From: an uncultured Eubacteriales bacterium | GTDB taxonomy: Bacteria; Bacillota; Clostridia; Christensenellales; Borkfalkiaceae | Length of the DNA stretch: 15,263 nucleotides | NCBI GenBank assembly: GCA_905211955.1 | Contig: CAJMCT010000015.1 | Span: 1-15,263, forward strand | Direction: 5' to 3' | Shown here: positions 7,416 through 14,222 of the stretch, in pieces | Layout of the letters: each line of letters starts with the position of its first letter | Numbering within the stretch: the stretch's first letter is position 1 | Program-made: the position numbers and the translations under genes | The notes under the pieces: model-generated | Database searches by the model: none | What the model saw: only the letters and a program-made list of their open reading frames with translations | Told to the model about the DNA's origin: nothing

Positions 7416-9074
7416 GTGTCTTCTTACGAGATATACGTACTGATACTTTGTTTGATAGTTTTCCTTTTGCTTGCGGGACTTTCCTCACTCGTTATTTGGC
7501 TTGTCCTAAAGCAAACGGTTAAACTTATTAGAAACGGAGTAGAAGACGAGAATATAACAAAAGAATATTATAAAGCGCAAGCTAAAAAAGAACGCAAAGT
7601 ATGCAAGGGCATCGAAATTACCGTGTCCTTGCTTTTGTGTGTTTTGCTTTGCGCCTTTTTTGCTTTCTCGTTGTACATTAATTTTAGAGGAGACTCTTTT
7701 TCGGACAGCGTTCCCACGATAAAGGTTGTAAACAGCTCTTCTATGAGCGAAAAGCACGAGAAGAACGTTTACCTAACTGAAAACGGGCTTGACGACCAGT
7801 TCCAAACCTTTGACTTAATCTTAACGTATAAAGTGCCCGACCAGTTTGACTTAAAACTTTATGATGTAGTCGTTTATAAAGTAAGCGGTGGATACATTAT
7901 CCACAGAATAGTCGGCATTGAAGAACCCAACGAAAGTCACCCTGACGAAAGATATTTCCTTTTGCAAGGCGACGCGAACGAAACACCCGACCGCTATCCC
8001 GTTCACTATAATCAAATGGTGGGCATTTATCGTGGTCAAAGAGTGCCGTTTATAGGAACGTTCGTATCGTTTATGCAGTCACCTGCCGGTTGGCTTTGCA
8101 TTATGCTTATCGTTGGAGCAATGATTTTATCGCCTATTTTAGAAAAGAAGATTTTGAAAGAAATCAACGATAGGCTGCTTAAAATTGGTGTTATAGGCGA
8201 GATTGCAACGAGTAAAGACGTAAAAGAAGAAGTTATAGAAAAGGTAAATTCTGAGTTTGGGGCGTTAAAGGGGAAAAAGGATAATCGTACTTTCTTTGAA
8301 AGGTTAGAAGCCTCGCCCGATACTACTAAACAAAGATACTTCGCTATAAACGATTTAATCGAACGTATAGACGGCTTTAAACTTCGCCCAACCGATAAAA
8401 CAAGGTCTTATCATTATAAGAATAAGCCTACGGTAAAACTCTTGATAAAAGGCAAAACCTTAAACGCTTATCTTGCGCTTGACCCTAAAAATCTTGAAAA
8501 CACCAAGTACGTGTTTAGCGACCAATCTAACGTTAAAAAATACGCGTCTTGTCCGGTTAGAGTAAAACTTACTTCTGATAGACAAGAAAAATACTCGTTA
8601 GAATTAATAACCATGGTTGCCCAAAATAACGATTTGGAAATCAAAGAAAAGGTTATCGCAAAAGTTAATGCTTTCGAGCACTTAAAAGGCAAGAAGACTA
8701 ATCGCACTTTTAACCAAAAGTTAAATAGAGCAGGAAAGGAAACTAAGCGTAAATATTTAGAAATTAAAGATTATATACAGGGTATTCCAGAGTTTTCGGA
8801 AAGAAAAGGCGAAATGATTAAGGCTTTCCGATATAAGAACGGAACGGTTATTAAGTGCGCGGTTAAAGGAAAAACCTTAAACGTATATCTTGCGCTAAAC
8901 CCCAAAGACTTTGAAAATACTAAGTACGTATTCTTAGACGTTTCAAAAGTTAAAAAGTATTCTCAAACGCCAATGCGCGTAAAGATTACTTCTAATAGGC
9001 AAGTAAAATACGCAAAAGAATTAATACTAGAACTTGCAAAACAAGTCACTCTCGCCAAGGGGGTAGACTTATAA
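7416..9074 (+). CDS. SipW-type (ER-type) signal peptidase I with two C-terminal repeats
   Basis: A membrane signal peptidase for the flanking TasA-like precursors. The 552-residue protein starts at GTG 7416 behind AGAAGGGGA. TM1 is about residues 5-33 and TM2 about 67-90. The catalytic domain is about 97-225: VVNSSSM with Ser109 as likely nucleophile, DVVVYKVSGGYIIHRIVGIE with His163 where bacterial LepB has Lys, and LLQGDANETPD. The Ser-His dyad marks the SipW/ER type. TM3 is about 226-242. The tail (243-552) is about 300 residues of basic, soluble sequence made of two copies of one domain. Basic loops after TM1 and TM3 put the catalytic domain outside and the tail in the cytosol. Ordinary SipW is about 190 residues, so this is an extended enzyme. 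The stop overlaps the next ATG (TAATG). Confidence 0.85.
   Translation: MSSYEIYVLILCLIVFLLLAGLSSLVIWLVLKQTVKLIRNGVEDENITKEYYKAQAKKERKVCKGIEITVSLLLCVLLCAFFAFSLYINFRGDSFSDSVPTIKVVNSSSMSEKHEKNVYLTENGLDDQFQTFDLILTYKVPDQFDLKLYDVVVYKVSGGYIIHRIVGIEEPNESHPDERYFLLQGDANETPDRYPVHYNQMVGIYRGQRVPFIGTFVSFMQSPAGWLCIMLIVGAMILSPILEKKILKEINDRLLKIGVIGEIATSKDVKEEVIEKVNSEFGALKGKKDNRTFFERLEASPDTTKQRYFAINDLIERIDGFKLRPTDKTRSYHYKNKPTVKLLIKGKTLNAYLALDPKNLENTKYVFSDQSNVKKYASCPVRVKLTSDRQEKYSLELITMVAQNNDLEIKEKVIAKVNAFEHLKGKKTNRTFNQKLNRAGKETKRKYLEIKDYIQGIPEFSERKGEMIKAFRYKNGTVIKCAVKGKTLNVYLALNPKDFENTKYVFLDVSKVKKYSQTPMRVKITSNRQVKYAKELILELAKQVTLAKGVDL
8229..8615 (+). repeat. Signal peptidase tail, repeat copy A (residues 272-400)
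   Basis: First copy of a roughly 130-residue domain. Shared landmarks with copy B, all at a constant offset of 139 residues, are LKGKKxNRTF (284-293), KGKTLNxYLALxPK (345-358), ENTKYVF (361-367), KKYxxxPxRVKxTSxRQxKY and ELI. I recall similar stretches in uncharacterised Clostridia proteins but cannot name a Pfam family. The function is unknown. Confidence 0.85.
8646..9032 (+). repeat. Signal peptidase tail, repeat copy B (residues 411-539)
   Basis: Second copy of the tail domain, diverged from copy A at protein and DNA level but collinear with it, with no insertions between the main motifs. LKGKKTNRTF is at 423-432, GKTLNVYLALNPK at 485-497 and ENTKYVF at 500-506. The divergence indicates an old duplication maintained by selection. 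Confidence 0.85.
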
Positions 9075-10147
9075 TGCTAAAAAAACTTAACAAGATTTTA
9101 ATACCCATTATATTTTTAGTAATATTGCTAAGCATAGGCGGTGTTTTCGCTACGTGGACGTATTTATCGCCCGAAGCAAACGGACAAGGCGGTTTTGGGT
9201 TTTCTATGGAAAGAAAACGTATCGTTTACATTACCGATGCCGTGCAAGTGACAGGTGGAACAGGAACTGCAACTGTTAACGGTTATAACGAAACTACGTT
9301 AGGCTCTACCATAACCCTTAATTCAAATAAAAACACCTACACTACGGTTAAAATAACTGTATATAATAACGCGTTAGAAACGTATGCATATAACGCGGTA
9401 AAATATCATGCATCAGAGTATAGCAATAGCGATATAGTTTACGAACTTCCCGTTCTTCGCCACGGAGACGAGATAGCACCGGGAGAGAGTTTAGAGTTTG
9501 AAGTAGTCTTTGCCTATAAGGCAGGGGTTAGGCCATCTAACTACGTGCTAACTTCATTTTTAAACTTTGAATTTACACCTTTAGACGAACTTCCCCCAGA
9601 AGAACAAATCGCGGTAAGCGGTGCGTTAGGTCAGTTTAAGGCTATTCTAAATGGTGAAACCATTTCGGATTCGCTCGCGCAACTAACCACGCAAATGGAC
9701 GACTACAACGCGAACGACCGTCACGACGGTTCTTATATAGGCAACGTTAGCGGTGCAACGGAAGAAGACGTAGGCTTGCTCGAAAACTTATTCCAAGGCA
9801 ATCTAACCTTACTTATAGACGGCGTGGAAACCGAAGTCACTATTTTAATTAAACGTCAAAATATCGATAGCGACTTAACGACGGGTGACGCAAGCGGAAA
9901 CGAAATGACTATCTATATGACTACCGATAGTTTGGCACAAACGTGATCGTGGTTTAATCCTGCTGAAGCCCCCGTATTCGTAGCAGTATTTACTTCTGAC
10001 GATAATGGGGACAGTTGGTATCAAATCGGCGACATGTACGAAGGTGAAGCAACCATAAAACAATATAACGGTTGGCCGGGCTCAGGCTCGTTCGATACGG
10101 ATACTTGGGTTTCTACCGACGGCAAATCGCTAGACGAACTTGTATAA
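9074..10147 (+). pseudogene. Second TasA-like secreted protein, reading frame interrupted by in-frame TGA
   Basis: ATG 9074 overlaps the signal peptidase stop. The precursor begins MLKKLNKIL, then a hydrophobic core and GGVFATW, the same SipW-type cleavage site as the first cargo (cut after VFA, about residue 26). The frame stops at TGA 9944-9946 after 290 residues, but it stays open past the stop for 66 more codons (9947-10144) to TAA 10145-10147, immediately before the terminator. The tail codes protein-like sequence (SWFNPAEAPVFVAVFTSDD, WYQIGDMYEGEA, GSGSFDTDTWVSTDG) that reads as the natural end of the domain upstream of the stop. The simplest reading is a recent nonsense mutation or a TGG-to-TGA sequencing error; readthrough is possible. 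The 290-residue product may still be secreted. Middle region (about 180-290) with DDYNANDRHDGSYIGNVSG looks like a second domain. Confidence 0.75.
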
Positions 10148-10150
10148 AAT

Positions 10151-10180
10151 AATCCGACGGAAATTTCCGTCGGATTTTCT
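10151..10180 (+). terminator. Intrinsic terminator ending the secretion cassette
   Basis: A perfect 13-bp palindromic stem, AATCCGACGGAAA (10151-10163) and TTTCCGTCGGATT (10164-10176), is followed by TTCTTTTTG. It starts 3 nt after the distal TAA at 10147, not after the TGA at 9946, which supports 10147 as the ancestral gene end. It separates the cassette from sigG. Confidence 0.9.
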
Positions 10181-10186
10181 TTTTGT

Positions 10187-10214
10187 GTATAAAAAATTTT
10201 TCTTTGCCAATACT
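10187..10214 (+). promoter_or_regulatory. Candidate sigma-F-type promoter for sigG
   Basis: GTATA at 10187-10191 matches the sigma-F -35 (GYWTA). After 14 nt, GCCAATACT at 10206-10214 matches the -10 pattern GGNNANANT except at its second base. The spacer is 1 nt shorter than usual. In Bacillus sigG is transcribed by sigma-F in the forespore, and a terminator lies just upstream, so a promoter must be in this 70-nt gap. Confidence 0.4.
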
Positions 10215-10250
10215 TATAAAACCCTTTGGTTTTTTACATAAGGAGGGTAT

Positions 10251-11024
10251 ATGAGTAGTAAAGTTGTTATTTGCGGAGTAAACACCGCAACGCTTCCTAA
10301 ACTTACCGAAGAAGAATCCACCGCTCTTTTAATAAGGGTGGCAGATGGCGACGAAAAAGCCCGAGAACAGTTTATAGTTGCCAATATGAGATTGGTTTTA
10401 TCAATCATCAAAAGGTTTTGGGCAAAACGCATTAATTCGGACGACGTTTTTCAAGCAGGCATGATAGGGCTTATCAAGTCGGTCGACAACTTCGATTTAT
10501 CGGTGGGCGTAAAGTTTTCTACCTACGCAGTCCCAATGATTATCGGCGAGATTAAAAGGTTTTTAAGAGACGGCAATTCTTTAAGGATTTCTCGCTCTAT
10601 TAGAGATACCGCCTACCTTGCCTTAAAAACTCGTGGGGAACTTGAAAAAAACGACGAAGAAGCAAGTTTAGAGCATGTTGCCCGCGTTATGAACGTTGCG
10701 GTTTCAGAAGTCGTTTATGCCTTAGACGCCATATCGGACACCGTTTCACTTTACGATCCCGTGTTTAATAAGGGTGGAGATACGCTACTTTTAATGGACC
10801 AAATTGCCGACGAGAAGAACACCGACGAAAATTGGACGGAATCGACTGCTATTAGTACAGCGATAGAAGGACTTCCCGATAGAGAGAAAAAGATTATCTA
10901 TCTAAGATACTTTGAAGGTAAAACTCAAACGGAAATATCTAAAAGCGTAGGGATAAGCCAAGCGCAAGTTTCAAGATTAGAAAAGAACGCCCTAAAAGAA
11001 ATAAAACACGGTATAAGAGTATAA
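10251..11024 (+). CDS. sigG: Sporulation sigma factor sigma-G (late forespore)
   Basis: Sigma-70 family factor for late forespore genes. The 257 residues follow Bacillus sigma-G closely: N-terminal KVVICGVNTATLPKL, a signature that sets sigma-G apart from sigma-F; region 2 with NMRLVLSIIKRF, DVFQAGMIGLIKSVDNFDL and KFSTYAVPMIIGEIKRFLRD; a region 3 with SRSIRDTAYLAL; VSLYDPVFNKGGDTLLLMDQIADEKN; and region 4 with LPDREKKIIYLRYFEGKTQTEISKSVGISQAQVSRLEK. A very strong AGGAGG at 10241-10246 lies close (4 nt) to the ATG. It is preceded by its own gap and promoter candidate, and is separated from sigE by the 3.5-kb secretion cassette rather than adjoining it. Confidence 0.96.
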   Translation: MSSKVVICGVNTATLPKLTEEESTALLIRVADGDEKAREQFIVANMRLVLSIIKRFWAKRINSDDVFQAGMIGLIKSVDNFDLSVGVKFSTYAVPMIIGEIKRFLRDGNSLRISRSIRDTAYLALKTRGELEKNDEEASLEHVARVMNVAVSEVVYALDAISDTVSLYDPVFNKGGDTLLLMDQIADEKNTDENWTESTAISTAIEGLPDREKKIIYLRYFEGKTQTEISKSVGISQAQVSRLEKNALKEIKHGIRV

Positions 11025-11080
11025 AGGGTAAAAATTAAATAAAAAAGTTTAAAACACGCAAACTTAATTAAAAAAATTAC

Positions 11081-11109
11081 TTGACAGTGGAAAACCATAG
11101 GTTTATAAT
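11081..11109 (+). promoter_or_regulatory. Consensus sigma-A promoter of the aro operon
   Basis: TTGACA at 11081-11086, a 17-nt spacer and TATAAT at 11104-11109: a perfect consensus promoter. It lies 26 nt before the leader peptide ATG. So strong a promoter fits an operon controlled after initiation. The gap before it (11025-11080) holds only AT-rich sequence. Confidence 0.88.
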
Positions 11110-11134
11110 TAAAGTACTTTTTGGAGCAAAAATT

Positions 11135-11197
11135 ATGAAAATCACTAATTCTTACTTTTATTTTTACTTTAATAACAGGTTTTCAATATCTCGATAG
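11135..11197 (+). CDS. Aromatic amino acid leader peptide (20 aa, Tyr/Phe-rich)
   Basis: A 20-codon ORF, ATG 11135 to TAG 11195-11197, with GGAG at 11123-11126 placed 8 nt upstream. Residues 7-12 are YFYFYF and a further Phe is at 16, so 7 of 20 codons are Tyr or Phe; there is no Trp. Position between a consensus promoter and an intrinsic terminator, ahead of aroF-tyrA, is that of an attenuation leader. Scarcity of charged tRNA-Tyr or tRNA-Phe would stall the ribosome on codons 7-12. The peptide itself is not expected to have another function. Confidence 0.85.
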   Translation: MKITNSYFYFYFNNRFSISR

Positions 11198-11256
11198 TAA
11201 TTGCTATACGACAGTTTTTGCGTGAAATAAAACCTTAGGCTTTGTAGTGATTACTA
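11195..11256 (+). promoter_or_regulatory. Antiterminator of the aro attenuator
   Basis: Bases 11195-11208 (TAGTAATTGCTATA, beginning with the leader stop codon) can pair with 11243-11256 (TGTAGTGATTACTA) over 14 continuous pairs, three of them G-U. The second segment takes in the upper 5' arm, loop and start of the 3' arm of the terminator, so the two structures exclude each other. A ribosome that finishes the leader covers 11195-11208 and lets the terminator form; one stalled at the Tyr/Phe codons leaves it free and allows readthrough. A short competing hairpin (ATAG/CTAT) also exists within 11192-11210. Confidence 0.7.
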
Positions 11257-11276
11257 CAAAGCCTTTTTAATTTTTT
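11237..11276 (+). terminator. Attenuator terminator upstream of aroF
   Basis: Perfect 12-bp stem, AGGCTTTGTAGT (11237-11248) and ACTACAAAGCCT (11253-11264), loop GATT, followed by TTTTAATTTTTT. It lies 11 nt before the aroF start and is followed at once by the aroF ribosome binding site, so it terminates within the leader rather than ending sigG. Confidence 0.9.
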
Positions 11277-11287
11277 AGGAGTCGGTT

Positions 11288-12307
11288 ATGATTATAGTTG
11301 TAAAAAATTCTTGCGAACAAAATCAGTTTGAAAATTTAATTGATTGGGTTAAAGAACTAGGGCTTGACGTTCACGTTAGCCGTGGCGAAACTTCAACAGT
11401 TTTAGGACTTGTAGGCGATACGAGTAGGGTTGATATTGACCTTATTTCAAGTTTAGACATCGTTGAAAAAGTTCAACGCGTTCAAGAACCGTATAAAAAC
11501 GCAAACCGCAAATTCCACCCAACGGATTCGGTTATAGATATTTGCGGAAGAAAATTTGGTGGAAACAATTTTAACGTTATTGCTGGGCCCTGCTCGGTAG
11601 AGTCCGAAGCGCAAATCATAGAAGTTGCCATCGCCGTAAAAGAAGCGGGCGCAACAATGCTTAGAGGCGGTGCTTTTAAGCCGAGAACTTCGCCCTATGC
11701 TTTCCAAGGTCTTAAAGATACGGGCATAGAATTACTTCTTAAAGCAAAAAAGGAAACGGGACTTCCCATTGTCACCGAACTTTTAAGCGTTAGCCACTTA
11801 GACTTATTCCACGACGTAGACGTTATTCAAATCGGTGCAAGAAACATGCAAAACTTTGAATTATTAAAAGAAGTTGGAAAGACGGGCAAGCCCATCTTAT
11901 TAAAACGCGGACTTGCCAATACCTTGCAAGAACTTTTAATGAGTGCCGAATACATTATGGCGGAAGGGGATAGCGAAGTTATTCTTTGCGAGCGCGGTAT
12001 TAGAACGTTTGAAACGATGACGAGAAACACCTTAGACTTATCGGCAGTTCCCGCTTTAAAAGATAAAACGCACCTTCCTATAATTATTGACCCAAGCCAT
12101 TCTACTGGTCTTGCCAAATACGTAGAACCCATGTCGCTTGCTTCCGTTGGCGCAGGGGCTGACGGTCTTATTATAGAAGTACATAACGATCCAAAGCGCG
12201 CTCTTTGTGACGGGGGACAATCGCTTAACCCAGAACAATTTAAAGCACTTATGCAGAAGATTAAAACGATGCTTCCCATCGTTGGAAAGTGCTACGACGG
12301 AAAATAA
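11288..12307 (+). CDS. aroF: 3-deoxy-7-phosphoheptulonate (DAHP) synthase, type I beta with N-terminal regulatory domain
   Basis: Condenses phosphoenolpyruvate and erythrose 4-phosphate to DAHP, the first step of the shikimate pathway. The 339 residues divide into an N-terminal ferredoxin-like domain (about 1-70) and a catalytic TIM barrel. Catalytic landmarks are NVIAGPCSVES with metal-ligand Cys102, LRGGAFKPRTSPYAFQG (125-141), the LLKRG motif and DPSHSTG, in the AroA-I-beta form. In Thermotoga and relatives the N-terminal domain confers feedback inhibition by Tyr or Phe, so the same is plausible here and would add to the transcriptional attenuation. AGGAG at 11277-11281 is 6 nt before the ATG. 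It is the first gene of the operon. Confidence 0.95.
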   Translation: MIIVVKNSCEQNQFENLIDWVKELGLDVHVSRGETSTVLGLVGDTSRVDIDLISSLDIVEKVQRVQEPYKNANRKFHPTDSVIDICGRKFGGNNFNVIAGPCSVESEAQIIEVAIAVKEAGATMLRGGAFKPRTSPYAFQGLKDTGIELLLKAKKETGLPIVTELLSVSHLDLFHDVDVIQIGARNMQNFELLKEVGKTGKPILLKRGLANTLQELLMSAEYIMAEGDSEVILCERGIRTFETMTRNTLDLSAVPALKDKTHLPIIIDPSHSTGLAKYVEPMSLASVGAGADGLIIEVHNDPKRALCDGGQSLNPEQFKALMQKIKTMLPIVGKCYDGK

Positions 12308-12322
12308 TAAAAGGTAGAAATT

Positions 12323-13183
12323 ATGAACGTAGGTATAGTAGGGCTTGGGCTTATAGGCGGCTCTTTGGGGCGCACGCTCGTTAAAAAAACTAAAGATAAA
12401 GTCTTTGCCGTGGACGTTAGTAAAAAAGCCATGATGGACGGAAAACTTCTTTCCGCATACAATAGCGAACTAACCCTTGATAACGTTAAAGATTTAGACG
12501 TGATATTTTTCTCGCTATATCCTAATGCGTTAGAAGTAGAACTTGAAAGATATTGTCCACTTCTTAAAGACGGGTGCTTAGTTTTAGACATGTGCGGAAA
12601 CAAGAGAAAACCGGTTGCCCAAATGAAAAGGCTATCCGAAAAATTCCCTAAACTAAACTTTATAAGCACGCACCCTATGGCGGGTCGTGAGTTTTCGGGT
12701 GTAAACCACTCTACTGCTACGTTATTCGATAAGGCAAGCATGATTTTAGTGCCTGTAAAGGCAGACCTTAAAACCATAGCAAACTTAAAACAATACTGTT
12801 TGGACATAGGGTTTTCGAGTGTAGTAATTACTACTGCTGAGCGCCACGACGAAATTATTGCGTTTACTTCTCAACTTGCGCACTTGGTTTCAAGTTCTTA
12901 CATTAAATCAAAAACCGCTGAAAGTTTTATGGGCTTTTCGGCAGGCAGTTTTAGAGATATGACGAGAGTTGCAAGATTATCCCCTGAAATGTGGTCGCAA
13001 CTAACCATAGATAACGCGGATTTTTTAGTAAACGAATTAGATAGCATTATCAATAGTCTAACCGAGTACAAAACGGCACTAAAAAACAAAGATAAAGATA
13101 AAATGAAAGAACTTTTAGAAGACGGCAACAATAAAAAGTTGGCGTCCGAAAAAATGAGAAGGAATTGGAATAATGAAAAATAA
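12323..13183 (+). CDS. tyrA: Prephenate dehydrogenase
   Basis: Oxidatively decarboxylates prephenate to 4-hydroxyphenylpyruvate, the committed step to tyrosine. The 286 residues begin with a Rossmann motif GLGLIGGSLG (GxGxxG, residues 7-12), and strand 2 ends in VFAVD with Asp31, which favours NAD+ over NADP+. HPMAGREFSG has the conserved His117, and ITTAERHDEIIAFTSQLAHLVSSSY and SAGSFRDMTRVARLSPEMW make up the helical dimerisation domain. The protein ends there, without the C-terminal ACT domain of Bacillus TyrA, so Tyr control probably rests on the attenuator and AroF. It lies 15 nt after aroF and overlaps aroB by 11 nt. Confidence 0.94.
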   Translation: MNVGIVGLGLIGGSLGRTLVKKTKDKVFAVDVSKKAMMDGKLLSAYNSELTLDNVKDLDVIFFSLYPNALEVELERYCPLLKDGCLVLDMCGNKRKPVAQMKRLSEKFPKLNFISTHPMAGREFSGVNHSTATLFDKASMILVPVKADLKTIANLKQYCLDIGFSSVVITTAERHDEIIAFTSQLAHLVSSSYIKSKTAESFMGFSAGSFRDMTRVARLSPEMWSQLTIDNADFLVNELDSIINSLTEYKTALKNKDKDKMKELLEDGNNKKLASEKMRRNWNNEK

Positions 13184-14222
13184 TCTTCTTAAAACCGTTT
13201 CCGTCAACACATCTAAAAAGTACGACGTTTTGATAGGAAAAGGTTTAATCGATAAAGCAGGTGAAAAAATCAAAGAGATTATATCGCCTTGCAAGTGCAC
13301 GATAATTACCGACGACGTGGTTGATAGTCTTTATTCTGAAAGGGTAATAAACTCTCTTAAAAATTCGGGCTTTGACGTTGTTAAGTTTGTTTTTAAGAAC
13401 GGTGAAGAAAGTAAAAACATTTTAACCTTCGCAGAGATTTTAGAGTTTTTAGCAGAGAACGAACTAACGAGAACCGACCTAATCGTTGCTTTGGGCGGTG
13501 GTGTCGTTGGCGATATTTCGGGCTTTTCGGCAGGGACTTATCTTCGCGGTATAAAATACGTGCAAATTCCAACTACTTTGCTTGCGGGTATCGATTCTTC
13601 GGTTGGCGGAAAAACGGCAATAGACTTAATGCACGGCAAAAACTTGGCAGGCGTGTTTTATCAACCGAGTTTGGTTATATGCGACGTTGATACCTTTTCG
13701 ACCTTGCCTTCCGACGTTTTAGAAGGTGGCATGGGCGAAGTTTCTAAGTACGTGGTTTTAGATAAGAATATTTATTCGCTAATTAAGGGCGGAAATTACG
13801 ATATAGAAGATTTAGTTTACCTTTCGGTAGACTATAAAAAAAGGATAGTGGAAGCCGACGAGTTTGAGGGTGGCATGCGCAAACTTTTAAACTTTGGGCA
13901 TACTATAGCACACGGCATTGAAAGGCTTTCAAATTATAAAATTCCGCACGGAATAGCCGTTGCAATGGGTGTTAGAATTATACTTGAAAAGTCCTTAAAA
14001 CACGGCTATATAGATACAAGTGTTTACCAAGATTTAATAGGCGTAGTAGACCTTTGCGTTGGCAAAAGGCAAGCGCCCTATAAAATAGAAGATATTGCTA
14101 CCGCTTCACTTACCGACAAAAAAAGAAAGGGCGATTATATATCTTTTATGATGGCTTACGGAGTAGGCGACGTTAGAGAAGTTAAAGTAAACGTTTGTGA
14201 CATTAAGGAATTCTTAAAATGA
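13173..14222 (+). CDS. aroB: 3-dehydroquinate synthase
   Basis: Cyclises DAHP to 3-dehydroquinate using NAD+ and a divalent metal, step two of the shikimate pathway. The 349 residues are of family length. ALGGGVVGDISGFSAGTYLRGI (107-128) forms the nucleotide-binding loop, IPTTLLAGIDSSVGGKTAID (132-151) the substrate site, and Glu189 (GGMGEVSKY), His243 (NFGHTIAHGIE) and His259 (IPHGIAVAMG) the metal ligands. AAGGA about 9 nt upstream of the ATG lies inside tyrA. The start overlaps tyrA by 11 nt and the stop overlaps aroA as ATGA, so all three are translationally coupled. Confidence 0.97.
   Translation: MKNNLLKTVSVNTSKKYDVLIGKGLIDKAGEKIKEIISPCKCTIITDDVVDSLYSERVINSLKNSGFDVVKFVFKNGEESKNILTFAEILEFLAENELTRTDLIVALGGGVVGDISGFSAGTYLRGIKYVQIPTTLLAGIDSSVGGKTAIDLMHGKNLAGVFYQPSLVICDVDTFSTLPSDVLEGGMGEVSKYVVLDKNIYSLIKGGNYDIEDLVYLSVDYKKRIVEADEFEGGMRKLLNFGHTIAHGIERLSNYKIPHGIAVAMGVRIILEKSLKHGYIDTSVYQDLIGVVDLCVGKRQAPYKIEDIATASLTDKKRKGDYISFMMAYGVGDVREVKVNVCDIKEFLK

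Noticed and set aside
9944..9946. TGA recoded as Trp genome-wide or as selenocysteine
   Set aside because: TGA is a true stop in spoIIGA, the first TasA-like gene and aroB, and no conserved gene here has an internal TGA. The only nearby hairpin (CTGCT 9960-9964 with AGCAG 9982-9986) is weak and does not resemble a bacterial SECIS. A secreted fibre-type protein is also an unlikely selenoprotein.
11045..11065. Terminator for sigG (AAGTTT/AAACTT inverted repeat)
   Set aside because: Only 6 AT-rich pairs with a 9-nt loop, and no T run follows on the plus strand.
11110..11287. T-box riboswitch upstream of aroF
   Set aside because: No T-box sequence (AGGGTGGNACCGCG-like) and no Stem I is visible; the leader ORF and the alternative pairing explain the region better.
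11827..12807. Long minus-strand reading frames opposite aroF and tyrA (150 and 171 residues)
   Set aside because: They mirror strongly conserved plus-strand genes, resemble no known protein, and have no supporting ribosome binding sites or operon context.
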